Assembly: GCF_907165205.1 (NCBI RefSeq)
Contig: NC_058197.1
Span: 17,338,766 to 17,402,765, forward strand
Direction of reading: 5' to 3'
Source of the DNA: Coccinella septempunctata
Lineage: Eukaryota; Arthropoda; Insecta; Coleoptera; Coccinellidae
DNA: 64,000 bases
A program made the translations under genes and the position numbers. Under the pieces are notes generated by a model. The model was not told where the DNA came from, did not search any database, and saw only the letters and a list, made by a program, of their open reading frames with translations. Below, piece after piece: positions 1-12,600 of this stretch (the first letter of the stretch is position 1; every line of letters starts with the position of its first letter).

Positions 1-1577
1 AATACAATTTGAACTCCAATAGAAATATTTGTACAAACTAAAATTCAGACACTCTTGTTTTCGTATTTTTTTCAAACAAAATCACTATATTCCTCCTTTA
101 TTTGCACAAATCATTTCTTTATGAATATAAGTGCCTGAATTATGTATGTCAAGAGATCGAGATATCTCAGAAAGATCTTTTTATGAATTCAAAAATTCCA
201 TATATTGATTAATGTAGTAAGGGGACAGAAAATCTTCGAAAATGTAAGATTCTGAGTTTGTTCACAATAATTAAGTTGATTTTAAATTTTTAATATCTCA
301 ACTCATTTAAACTGATCATTTCAAATCACAAACATGAATATTGAGCTTTTTCACAGCAGAAAAAGCAAAGAGAGTGAACAGACCGAGGATTTACTGGCCC
401 TTTACTATAATCCGAGTATTCATAAGCCATAATCCATCTTGATTTTGAATCCAAGCGTTCAAAATAAAAAAAAAACAGAGCTGTAGAACATAGTTTATAG
501 GTCGAACTTTTCCGCATCCTACAATATAGCTGAATATGTGCCTTTACTTTATCATTTTTGTAGATAAGATTTTGAGGCACTTGCTCATGAGATTTTTCAC
601 CGTCACTTCAAAACATTCTTGAATATTTTCTCTATATAATAAACGATTTATTTTCGTAACCTATTTCACCGACACAGCTATGTACATTTTCAGGATGATT
701 TGTTGAAATTTCGGAACACAAAACTGTAAAACTACGAATTCACACGTTATTTTTAATTTATATTATTTGAAATGTAAATATGTATTGTTACGATTAAACT
801 GAAAATATGTTGAATATTTGTAGTATAAAACGCATGTTTTTTTACTAATAACTGAAAAAATCGTATTTGAAAAATGACAATTCCTTGAGTTTGTTATGAC
901 CTGGACATGTAATAAAAAAGAATCAGACGTCAACTATTCAAAGCATATGATGAGAGATTTCAAAACTACATTCAGACGGCTGTGATTCCATTTTAGCTTC
1001 AGTTTTCATCTGTTCTTTCGAATATATCACGATGTAACCGAGTAGAATTCAATGTTTGAAATAGTTGAAAAAAAAATTATTACAGTGAAAGGTATTTTGA
1101 CAAAAGCAGAATTGTAGCTATAATTTTTCTGATATATAAGTTAAAATATGGAGATTTTATTGATTGATTGTATATTGTATATAGTTCCAGCACAGATGAT
1201 TTAATAAAATATTTATAGTTAGTTTTTTCATTCACTGAAACAACAATTAGAACCCTTAGAGACAACTTTCAGCGTTTTCCAAGATATTCTTACTCGATTA
1301 TTGAACTTAACCTACCCTGACTATTTGAAGTCGACCTTTTTTGGCTGAATATTCGACGATTGACTTTTGGGAAAAATCATAACGCTCTTGTGATGCGCTT
1401 AGGTTTCAAGAAATCAACTCATTGGTTATGCTTAGCATAAATCTTTTATTCACATAGAAATTCAATGGTTTACTTATTTGTCGTAATATGTCGAAATGCA
1501 ACTCTCTCAAAATGGAAATTTGAAAGAGACACTTGTCACAAGAGTATACTTTGGGGCACATACCTTACTCTCAGCTA
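1..1577. other. Non-coding stretch, nothing recognised
   Basis: AT-rich sequence downstream of the COMMD3 stop codon. I see no ORF with coding character, no splice-bounded exon and no repeat shared with the rest of the window. It probably holds the COMMD3 3' untranslated region, which is transcribed leftward, followed by intergenic DNA. Confidence 0.5.
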
Positions 1578-2520
1578 TCAAAGATCGGTGCTCATTCTCT
1601 GACAATGTCTTACGGCATCTTTCAATTTGTAAACAAGATCTTGCATTTCTTGACTATTGCACGTGAAATTTAAATATTCTGTTTTCTTACACCCCATTCC
1701 TTCATCGAACTTTTCCATTGTGAAACCTATTCGAAAAATAGGACCTCCGCACTGATCCAGACTATTCGACTGAAACAAAAGCAGTTCTAGAAGAGAACGA
1801 AGCTATACCAAATGAAAATATACACGCCACCCTAAGAAAAATGATTTTTCTGAGTATACTACCCAAATTCAGACTTGTATGAAAGAACTGATGAGGAAAT
1901 AACAGGATGGTTCACAGTTGTGAAACCATTGATGAAGTTCTATGGTTCTTGTCGAGTAGAAACTTTTTCGGAATATGGATTTCCTCAGTTCTAGAAGCTA
2001 GTCCCGGAGATATTAATTATATCTCAAAATTAAAGTACCTGAACATATGAATTTACCTTCACTACAAAATCAATTTTCCAATCAACATCGACAACATGAG
2101 GAGGGTGACTTCCAATGTTCAACAGAGTTATCTCAACGCCCAATTTATGCACGGAATAGAGCTTACTGTATAAATCTGACCTCGCCTGGCCAACATTACA
2201 TTCTTCAAGTAAATATTGCCTGACATCCTCATCACTGGCACCATTTCTAACAAACTCTGCAGTGGCGATAAGCAGGTTGGCATACAGTTCTTTGACGAGG
2301 TCAGGTTTCGAACCAAACAGAGAAGCATTAGCTGGAAAAAAAATTCGCGAAATCATCTCAATCCATCCCCGATTCCATAAAACATACCATGTAATTCTTC
2401 ACCGCCACCAAGAACAGAAAAACAATCGTCCAGAAGTTTTTTACAAGTTTCATCGCTTACCACCTTCGCGTTATTCAAGAGACGCAAGGATTTCTTCGTC
2501 GATTCTCGCAATTGCATCAT
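1578..2520 (-). CDS. COMMD3: COMM domain-containing protein 3 (COMMD3)
   Basis: Three exons on the minus strand, 2520-2388, 2331-2057 and 1769-1578, joined at GT-AG borders in phases 1 and 0. They give 199 aa; human COMMD3 has 195. The first of two ATGs is preceded directly by an in-frame TGA, which fixes the start. The C-terminal COMM domain begins around HPPHVVDVDWKIDF, matching the family's proline-containing segment and tryptophan. The final exon carries FTCNSQEMQDLVYKLKDA, which aligns closely with the human C-terminus (SCSMEQLQDLVGKLKDA). COMMD proteins assemble into the Commander complex with CCDC22 and CCDC93 and act in endosomal cargo recycling, copper transporter trafficking and NF-kB control. 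The assignment to COMMD3 rather than another paralogue rests on the C-terminal exon and the YLLEEC segment. That function is inferred from the family. Confidence 0.9.
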
Positions 2521-5380
2521 TCAACTCAAATCTGATCGTTTCGAGGATTAAATAAATCAACTTTTTTCCATTTACGACAAATCAACTAGTTTGTCTATGG
2601 AAGATTTAGAAGGTTATGTTTATAGAAATGTAAACAATCGGCAGACTGACATAAGACTAGTTGCGCCACCAACCGGAAATGTTTGAAAGATGCTTTGAAG
2701 GGTGGAAAGCGATTTTTCCAAGTTTTCCTTCGTCCATTCGAGTTTCTGAAATATAACTTTACCTCACTGGTGCGGAAAAACATCTCATTCTGCTGATAGC
2801 AGTGGAAAAATTCACTTTTCTGCTATTAGTGTAGGAAAATGAAGTGTTAGAAAGTAGAAACAAACAATAACAATTACATAAAATTGGTAGAATTGAAGAA
2901 TACTGAAAATGTAAAGGATGGTCCAAATGATAATAAAATTTGCGTTTTCACTATTTTTTTTATTATCCGAGATAGTTTGTACATAGATATCCTTAAATAA
3001 TAGTATTTTAATAATAAATATTCTCACTGTTCTCTTAATTATTATACTTGCTAAAATATTGCAGTATTCCTCCTTCACATTTGTGAAATATCCTACTTGA
3101 AATTGACATCAGAACATAAACAAAAATCGAGAATAGCCAAGAATCAGAGACGTGACAATCCGAAGATGATAAAGGGGCCTTCACCTCAAATCGCCGAAAC
3201 GAGACATGTCATTTGAACCCCCGACATCTTCTTCGAATTACCAGTCTTCACACAGTTCAAAACATTGAGCTTCACCATTTTGCAGTTGAATCACAAATCA
3301 AATACGTACATCACTATTTCGAGTCCATGAACACACTTTTTTCGAAGTTTCGAAAGCCAAGATCCCATCTCGTATCAATCTAGCTATCACAAAACTTTGG
3401 CTTGGCTCGCCTTCCTGTTAAAACAAATTCGAGGGGGTTGAAGATCTTGCGACCCCCTATTTAAATCGAAATACTACTGGTTTTCATCTACGTTATAGTA
3501 ATCTTACGCACAACCTTTTTTTTAGAGCATGTTCAACTATTTTACTCCTCTATTTACAAACTGAAATTGACATATTTATTTTTTATATATTATATTGCTC
3601 TTTTTCTTCATACTGCAAACAAGTTAACGCTGTGAAAATACCTCAACTGGATCGTTGAAATGTTATACTGAAGATTTTCTGTGTAATTAAAAAAGATAAT
3701 ACACAATGTCGACTGAAAAATTAAGCTTATCTATTTATAACTTTTCTTTTCCCCCTTTTGTCAGGGAATGCATTCTGTTGATTGAAATTTCAATTAAGAT
3801 TTTGTCTGAATATCGTATAAACCCATTCTTGATCTCTTGAGATATTTTCCAAAATATACATCCTTCAGCTATTCCTCTAAAATATGTATACGCTTGATTA
3901 ATTGAAAATTCAGCTTCAACCTCACAAAAGTTGGCCTCTTCTTACACGAAAATACAGTGTTTGAAAACTTAACAAGTTACAAAAAATATAAAATCATTCA
4001 GTTTTAACATTTAACAATTATATACTTTATCGTAATTTACAACAAAATATTTACAGAATGTTCGCAGGTACTATTTCAAATTCATTCATGATTCATATGG
4101 TATATGTGGACAAACGGCAACGATTGAAGCTTAAGTGAATTAAATATCGCATCTTACATAATTAGTATAGAGAATTTGAGACTGTACTGACTGCAGCGGA
4201 AACTGATGGCATCTCCTTCTTCTTCGAGAACAAGGAGGTCCCAAAAGTTTCGGAAATCAGTTTTATTAAAGTGAACATGAATAAATTTCGTTCGAAGAAA
4301 TACCAAATGGAAAAATGATAATGAATAGAACATATATACATAGCTAAGTGAAATAGCAAATTTATCTTGCGAAAGGGGGTAATTTTCTCGGAGAAAACTT
4401 CCCCAACTTCGCATTTTTATCACAATCGTACAAAACGAAAAAAAAAAAAAAACTTTGAGCAAGTCCTGTGTAGAACGATGATAACATTCTTCGTGAACGG
4501 AAAAATTGGCCGCATCATCTCTCAAATACAAGAAATACCTAAGTTAATGTTAAACTTACGCGCTACTATATTCTAAACCTAACTTACAACTAATCGGATT
4601 AAATATTTATATATATACTAGAGTATAGATATTTCTTTGGGAAATAAAAATTTTCTGACATCGAGAAAAATTCTCTCAATCGTTTTTAGGACCATTTGAA
4701 ACTTTCATTTCTTCACGTTTATTAAACTAGTGAGCCCAAAAAAATTTCCGGAATTTGAGAACGCTACTTTTTTTTGTTTTCAGCCTTCATAACCTTGGAA
4801 CCCACTGCTACGAGTGTGATGTCTTACGACGAAGATTCAATCAAGGGGGACTGTTGGATCCAAAACGAAGATTTCGTTTGGAATTGTCGGAATCGTTAAT
4901 TTTTTTTAATGCTTTTGTTTAGAATCTGAAAAAACTCAGGGGGGGTGATGTGTGAATGTCGAATTTTTCCGAGTTAGATTCCAAGACATGAAACGGGGGT
5001 TGATTAAAAGAGATGTACAGTATGGCAATGTCCATAGACGTATGGAATAAATAGCTACATAAACACAGATTCTCTTCCTTAAAAAATCTACGAAATTCAA
5101 CAATAAATAACTTTAATGTCACAGCCTAAAATTTAAAAATGACACAGAACGGTTCAAAATACCAGATTGCGAAAACTTCTCGGGTTGCTTCTCTTCGCAT
5201 CAGTCGGATATTAGTCTAAATTTACCCCTCGACAATCTGGTACTCTAAAAAATAGTCTGAAACTGCAATTTTCGGAAAATCAAAAACATTTCTCATCCTA
5301 GATCGGAGATATCAACGGAGTTAAGTAGAAGTGAACATAGTTTTCTTAATCGTGCATGTATATAAAACAATCTATCAACG
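2521..5380. other. Upstream region of COMMD3 and intergenic DNA
   Basis: Contains the presumed COMMD3 promoter and 5' untranslated region just right of 2520, then AT-rich sequence. I found no exon with both splice borders and coding character. An A-tract at 4441-4452 and scattered poly-T runs are the only notable composition features. Confidence 0.4.
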
Positions 5381-5482
5381 ATGGCAGCCATTTTGAGCAA
5401 AAATCTCGCGTTTTTCCCAAGTCGTTCGATATACACAACAAAAAGAGGCTCCAGTGTTCGAGAGAAAAGTTCATCTGTCAAT
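5381..5482 (+). CDS. Candidate first coding exon with a mitochondrial-type presequence
   Basis: An ATG at 5381 opens 34 codons ending at a GTTAGT donor-like site in phase 0. The peptide begins MAAILSKNLAFFPSRSIYTT and continues basic and serine-rich, with no acidic residue until the single glutamate near its end. That composition is typical of a mitochondrial targeting sequence. A TATATAAAA sequence sits about 20 bases before the ATG. I could not place a convincing second exon. An acceptor at 5764-5765 followed by an open frame to 6011 is possible, but its product is not recognised. It may be a real short-exon gene, a truncated gene copy or chance; the family is unknown. Confidence 0.25.
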
Positions 5483-6614
5483 GTTAGTTTCCATCATTTC
5501 CGTTAATATGAATTTTAGTAGCACTTTTCGGAAGAGTAAAATAAAATTGTCACGATACCAACGACCCACATAGATTCTAGATTAAATTAAGGTTTTACCC
5601 AGCTTCGAGATCATGTATCGTAGGGAATTGAGGTGGTCAACACAAAAAAAATTCAATTCAAATTAAAAATCGACTGGAAAAATTCAAAAGAATTGATGAT
5701 ATATCACAAGAATATTCATTGACGTTGAGTGGTTATCACAGTTAAAGGTTTTGTGATTCTTTTAGACCGATCCCGGTTCCAAAAAAGTGATGTTAAATCG
5801 AGTATTCGGTTACACTGACAGACGCACTAAGCGATCAAACATTTATAATCTCAGTCAAGGAACTTTTTGTTATGCACAGAAATGGTTTTGGACATTTTCC
5901 GAACCGAATCAAAGAAAAAAAGACATCCTATCAAAACCTAACCTAACCGTCGAGTTGAGAAGAGAAAATAAGGCAGAACGGTGTTTTTCTTATCCCTTCC
6001 TTCATCAATAAATAAGTTGTGAGCGAATGTTTTCAAATCACCAAATAGAATTGACAACCGGTCGATTGCTTCCAGCGAAGAGACACCTCGAGTGTCAAAT
6101 TTGAAACGAGCACAAACGGACTTGAGATACTTTTTTATCAGTAGAAAAAACAACTTCTGCTTCCTTAGACATTAAATAACAATTTAATACAGTAGTAGCG
6201 TGACTCGTCCTACAAAAAAATCTACCGTTAAAACTTTCAGCATTTATCGATTTTTATTTCTACTAGTCCAATATGGCATCTCATACTTGTATTACATGTA
6301 CAATTAATATTGTCGTTTATACTCTAAATAAATATTGCATATCAACTACAGATTTTTTTCGTTTTTGTTGTATCATTATTATTATTATATACAAGGTGAT
6401 GTTCTATGGTGAACAACTTGACCCTTTTAAATAATAATTTAAAATATACAAAAAAAAATAATACTTTGAATTTACAATAAATATTTACTATCCCTTCCTT
6501 AAGTAATATCAAGTTATTTTTGTTTATTTATAAAATTTACAGTCTTATTCAAAGATAATTGAATTTTTTTTTATCGCAAAAACGGCCATCTCTACCCTAC
6601 TACTTCGGTTACCT
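5483..6614. other. Region downstream of boule, no clear gene
   Basis: This holds the boule 3' untranslated region, which reads leftward from 6614. Complementary AATAAA signals lie near 6247 and 6515 (TTTATT on the plus strand). The rest has short uninformative open frames on both strands, for example 5787-6011 plus and 5938-6153 minus, with no recognisable domain. Confidence 0.4.
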
Positions 6615-9600
6615 TTACAATTTCAGACTGTCCAGTTTCTTGCAGGCCTCCGACACGGAGTCGGGATTCTGGGGCAGGGGGGCGTCCCCGGCTCCGATCT
6701 CGCTCAACGCAGTGCCGGTCCCGACGTTGGTCCTGCGCAGGGACCTCCTGTTCCTCCTGGTCGGCAAGGGGGCGTAGTTGTTGGTGGATGCGCCGCCGCT
6801 GCCGCCGTGTACCTGCGGTGCATTCGTATCATGAATCTTGTTCGTCTGATTCGCGTCGCCCCTATGGTTATTCGTCATTTCGTTCACGTTTTCCCTCGCG
6901 TTATTACTGGTCCTTTGAGTCGGATAATTGTTCGTTCTCGGTTTCGTCGACGTTCTGCCGTTATTATTGTTGTTGTAATAGTTGTTCCTAGCCGGACGCA
7001 CGTGGTTGATGTTACCGTTGTACTGACCGCCGCCGATGGGCGGAGTCGTGACGCCGTTGAAACGCGACGTGAAACCGTGATTGGTCAGCGGCGAGTAGGG
7101 GGCGGGAGGGGGCGTGTTCACGTTCGTCCTGTGTTGCTGCTTGGTGTCCTCGACGCAGCTCGCCGCCGACGAGCTGGAATCCGTCCTCAGGCTCGACCTG
7201 TTCGAGTAGTTGTTCTGGCGATTGTTGTAGTTCCTCCTGGGGCCCTGCCTCTTCGCGTAGCCGTTCGTCTGCGCGGCCGGTCTGACGGCCGACTGCTGTT
7301 GCTGCTGCTGGTGGTGGTGATGGTGCGGCGGATGGGGGCCGTAGCCGTTGTTGAACGGCTGCGCCGCGTGCACGAACGGCGCGAACGGGGGCGGCGGCCC
7401 GTACGGCGGCGGAGGGTGGTAGTTGAGCGGGGGCGGCGGGAAGTTGATCGGCGGGAACGGCATGCCGTTCATGAGCTGCGCGGCGAAGAGGGCGTTCGGG
7501 GGCGGCGCCGACGGGGGCACGGGGAACGCTTTCTTCCTCCTGCCGCCCTGCATCGCGTTGAAGTCCTTCTCCGCACTGTGGTCGATGGCCAGCAGCGATA
7601 CGACCGGGGTGTTCGACTGGCGCGCGACCGCCTCGTTATCGTTCGCGAGGGGTGGCGGCTGCGCGTATTGTTGCTGTTGTTGTGGCGGTTGTTGATCGGC
7701 GTAGGGCGTGTAGCGCGCCGGCGTCGAGCTAGGAACGTTATTTTGTTGTAAGGGGTGGTCGCCGACCGGGGTTGTACTGTCGCAAGGGGTACCTCGAGCG
7801 CTGTACCTTGCGTCTATGTCTTGTTGTACGCATTGACCCATGTAGGGTTCCTGTAGCATGAAAGATTATCCTTAGTTACAATTCTAAATGAGCCACGAGA
7901 CTAACTACAAAGGTTAATTAAAAGGTTACACAATGACCGATAGTTCGATGAGTTAGTACACAACTGAAACGATGACTTATACCGTAACATTATTTCACTA
8001 CACATTACATCGATTTCCATTGAATTCAACAATAATTACACCATATTTATATTATACAATATCAACCATGTGAAATTTATCAATATAATTATTAAAAATT
8101 CATAATGTTGATTGAACTGGATAAAATCCATCAGGCAATAAAATCGAAAGACTTCTGAACGATTAATAAATCTATATCAGATAAACCTTGTATCGGTTCT
8201 CCAATTTTTCCCCAAACACCGAATCAGCAGTAGGTAAAAGACCTTTCCTGCCTCATCATCTACACTCCATCCACTTTGTATAAAAGCAGTCCGTTGGCCA
8301 TGGAATAATTTTCCATGTCTAAGAGGATAACCAACGTTGACTCTTCTCAAGCATCTGTGTCAATAATTAAAATTCTTTCATTGCAAAAATGAATATTTTA
8401 ACAGTAGATTCTTGAGCTCAAAACGAACACAATGAGAAAACTGGAAGACGTGGGTGATATCTTGTGTTTGAAAAAGATTCATCAAATATCTGAAAAACCA
8501 TATTCCGAAATTCATTTCATTCGATACAACCGTTTTTGAGATAGAACTAAAAATAACATTTTTCAACAGCCTGTATCTTTTAAAAGAAAGAATCATCAAA
8601 AATTTTTGAATTCGTACATTCCAAGTAAATTCACATTGTTTAAAAATAAGTAATAACAGGATTTTACGTAAAACAGACAACACAACGCTGATTTAAAACC
8701 AAAAATGTTTTGACAAGCATCAAAACCTCAAATTTTTTTACTATACAGTGTGGAATGTGTCAAATTTCCACGACCAGTCGACTGCTTCAATAAAAGTGAA
8801 CGGATTAGAGTTACCAACACCAGCAAACAAAGCCCCAAGGCACTCACCTCTGTATAGTTGCCACTAGTTTCGATGGGTTCTGTGTAGACCGGTGGATGGT
8901 CAATGGGTCCGCTGTACATGGGCATATTATAGAAAACTGGTTCGGAGGTATAAGAGACCTGCTGGTTGTAGCAAGGGGGGCGCGGGGGGCTACCGGACGG
9001 AGGCAGCGGGGGGCCCTGTGGTCCTGGACCTCCCTGGGCCCCAACCATATATTGAGCTGGGGCTCCATTGTTTGTATAGTAGCCGTATTCGTACTGAAAT
9101 TAGGGGATATATTTTAGATTTTGGACCGTCATAAGCTTCCAATTACATGCATGGATAAATTTCTATTAATAACTGTTAATGAAGCTATGAGCTGAGCATT
9201 TTGAAACATCGAAGAGCTGATTATACGGCTCATAGGAATGTGAAGTTAATTCCACACAATATTTGCAGTTTTTCCTATTTCAAATTAATCTCTAGTTTCA
9301 AGTTGCTTGAAAAGGCCTTAAATGAAAATTTACTGAAGTAGGGTGGGGTATTTTTTGAATTTCTGTGTATTGAAAGATTTTAGAAGAAAAAATCGAAATG
9401 CTTTAATTTTGTTGAACCTAGGATGTTTCAGCACTATTTCATACAATTACTAAATATATACAGGGAGTAATTTCATAGTAACTGGACTGATTAATAAACT
9501 ATATCCTTAACCATTTTTTCAAGAAGTTGCAAATAAATTCGCCATCCTGTCACTAAGAATTTCAACACCCTGTAAGTGACGTCAAAATAAATTTAACAGC

Positions 9601-12600
9601 GAACCCATATGCATGACTACTAACATAAAATCATGCATAAAAAAAATATCAACAAGGCGTAAGTTCACAACATTGAAGTGCGACGCTTTGTAATGACAGA
9701 AGGGAAGTAGATTCATCCGATTCTTTGAAGAAACAGAAAATTATTTAATCAAAACCCATCAAGTTTTGAAAACTGACCTGAAACTATCTGTCTTTCTCCA
9801 AAGAAAAGTAAAAAAGGTAACGCGAGATCTTCAAGTAGACCACGTTGATGTTCTGTGACTCAAGGTAGCGCATAGCTTGCACTACGTCCAAACACAGAAT
9901 ATCAACCTCAAAAATTCCACAGCCTACTTGAGGACAAATGTTTTCATCGCCAATTCTGCATTACTTCCTTCCCTCAATCACAAGAATTAATTATTAAGTG
10001 CAACACTGCATGTAGACACCAGAGACCTTAAGAAAGGGATGATAGAGTGCGCCGGATGGCCTCAGTACTGCAGGCTGTCCAGCAACACGTAGGTGGGCTG
10101 AGTCACAGGGTAGATGCCCTCCGAAATGTAGTTGCTGGACTGATTACACACTGTTATACTCTAATATTGATACAGTAACATTTGAATAGATGATTTGTAT
10201 AAAGTACAAAGTAAAAAGGTGAAAACATTTCGACCGAACATAAACAAAAGTACTCGTTCACAGATGTTGATATCCACAGAGTATACGATATCAACACCTA
10301 TGTTCAATAGAACGCCCAGGAAGTAATTCTTTTAAAACTGAATTTAATTAATAAATACGACACCAGCCTTTCCAATTTCTCCTGGGTACACCACAAAATT
10401 TCACAGAGCAAACAAAAATCCTGTATTTTAGAATTAAAAAAAAGAAACAATAAATGATTTATCAAATGATTAGTCGTGATAGGACATATTATCAACCAAA
10501 ATATTAGGGGGACTGACAATAATGAATGTAATGCGAAGATGAAAAGTTTCGATTCAATAAAAACTTACCGGCATTGCCATAGAGTACTGCTGTGGCATAT
10601 AAATTGTTTGGGCAGGAAACATCATTGAAGGATAGCTTGCCGCTTGAGGAGGACCAGTCTGAGCCGGGTAAACAGGAGGTGCTAAAATAGAATTCACATA
10701 AATAAAAGCAGTAAAACCTAGAAAAATGAAAACTTACGTTGGTACACAGGTTGTTGAGCGTTGGGATCCCCCGGAACTGGAGCGTTTGGAGGGGGTGCGT
10801 AATACCCTACACTGCCTTGGAAGTAAGGCATGGTCGGTGGTAAGAAATATTGAGGATTTCCAACAGCTACAGTTGTAGGACTTGAACCGTCGTATGCTCT
10901 ATTAAAGTTGAAGGGCTGCGGAAATGATAACTATTATCGGTTAAACGTATCCAAGTTTGAGATCACGGAAGAAAAATGCCATGAGAATGTGTCTGTTGTG
11001 TAAAAATTTAAATGAAAAAGTCAGCTGCTCAGCCTTGGTCTACTTGACCATCACTATCAGCAACCAATGGAATGTGGTGTAAATGGCGAAGAAAGTGAAC
11101 CTAATGAACCATCTGCGCAGGACGGGTCATTTCGAATTCAAATTTTAGACAACTTGGCATGCGCGAAAAGATTAAGGTGATTTTATCGAGTACTAATAGC
11201 TTATATCACTCAAACGACCATTTAAATACATTTTAATTTCATTCCGTTTTAACAGAGGGAAGAGGTGATGTTGCTATGCCTGAACCTTCGAAGTTACCTA
11301 TCCGTTACACCCGCAAATAGAAGGACAAAAGACACTACGGTTACGGTTATCAATTTGCCGGTATTTGTCACTGAGCAGGTAGTTTTTCTGGCAACTCGAA
11401 GGTCATATTCATTATTCTGCGAGTTTAAGGGAATAACAGCTGCTTTCATTATTGTGTACCTACCTATACTTTCTATTTGCACGTTGGCGGATAACAATGG
11501 AATAAACCAACGATTTTCGAATTCCGCAAAAGTGGAAAAAACGCCGTAGCAAGTAGAAATATAGGAGTATAGAATATAAATATATTTGAATAAAATTACG
11601 ACCAGTTTCGTGAACACCTGTACCAAATTTTAACTGCAACATGTGTTATTTCTTATACACTTGGAATACACTTCCTTCGCAAAATTTTGGCAAAGCACCA
11701 AACAGCTATATGATGAAAGAATTCAGTTTTCTGCAAACCAGCAAGCAAAATCTTTGAAACAATATCAAGTGTTCCATTTTAAAATCATATGAATTGGTTT
11801 GCAAATTATGAACGTACTGAAATTCAAATCGTATAATATTTTTTTAACGTTATATCTATGTAGGTATAAAAAATAATTGATCAAAAACTGGAAATTTAAA
11901 GGGCTCTTAAATGTCTCTATAAAATCGACATAGTGAACTCAAATGACAACTCAAGGAAAATAATCGATATCTGATGGAATTTAGAAATAATGGCCTTTAT
12001 TCTTCACTCACTGTTTCATTTCTCATTTGTCGAATTTCAGCATACTGCAGGTAATTCCGCAACTTTCACAAAATGGCGCTCCGATATGAGGTTATAAACG
12101 CAAACATTATTTTGCACTGTTCAATACTTCGCGACACTTGACAAGTTCAGACGCGGTTATAAACACACACGGTATATCGAACCGATTAATTTCACATACA
12201 AAACCATAACGTCCACAAGTGTATTTTGGTTTTCCAAGATAATGGCGTACTCAAATTAGGTTATGATCTCAAACACCGGTCTCGGAATGGCAGCTGACAG
12301 GATGGACCACGAAAGAGAAAGGGCTCGATGACCTGAGCACGATCATAGAGAAGCCAAATTTTTCTTTTTCTTTAATGTCAAATACCGACTGCGCATTCCC
12401 CACTTCCGGTCATAGAGAAGCCAAATTTTTCTTTTTCTTTAATGTCGAACACCGACTGCGCATACCCCACTTCCGGTCACAGAGAATACATTTTCTTTTT
12501 CTTCGTTGTGTGGAACATAGACCGCGCTCCCCCCCTAACGGTCATAGAGACCAATTTTTTTTTCTTCAATGCATTGAACATAGACTGCGCGTTCCCTACT

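Noticed and set aside
6807..7751. Long plus-strand frame of 314 codons rich in arginine and valine
   Set aside because: It is the antisense shadow of the GC-rich boule last exon; the minus-strand frame has the splice acceptor, correct phase and family context.
11265..11626. Overlapping open frames of about 95-110 codons on both strands in the boule intron
   Set aside because: No domain, no splice continuity with boule and AT-rich composition; likely chance or an old element.
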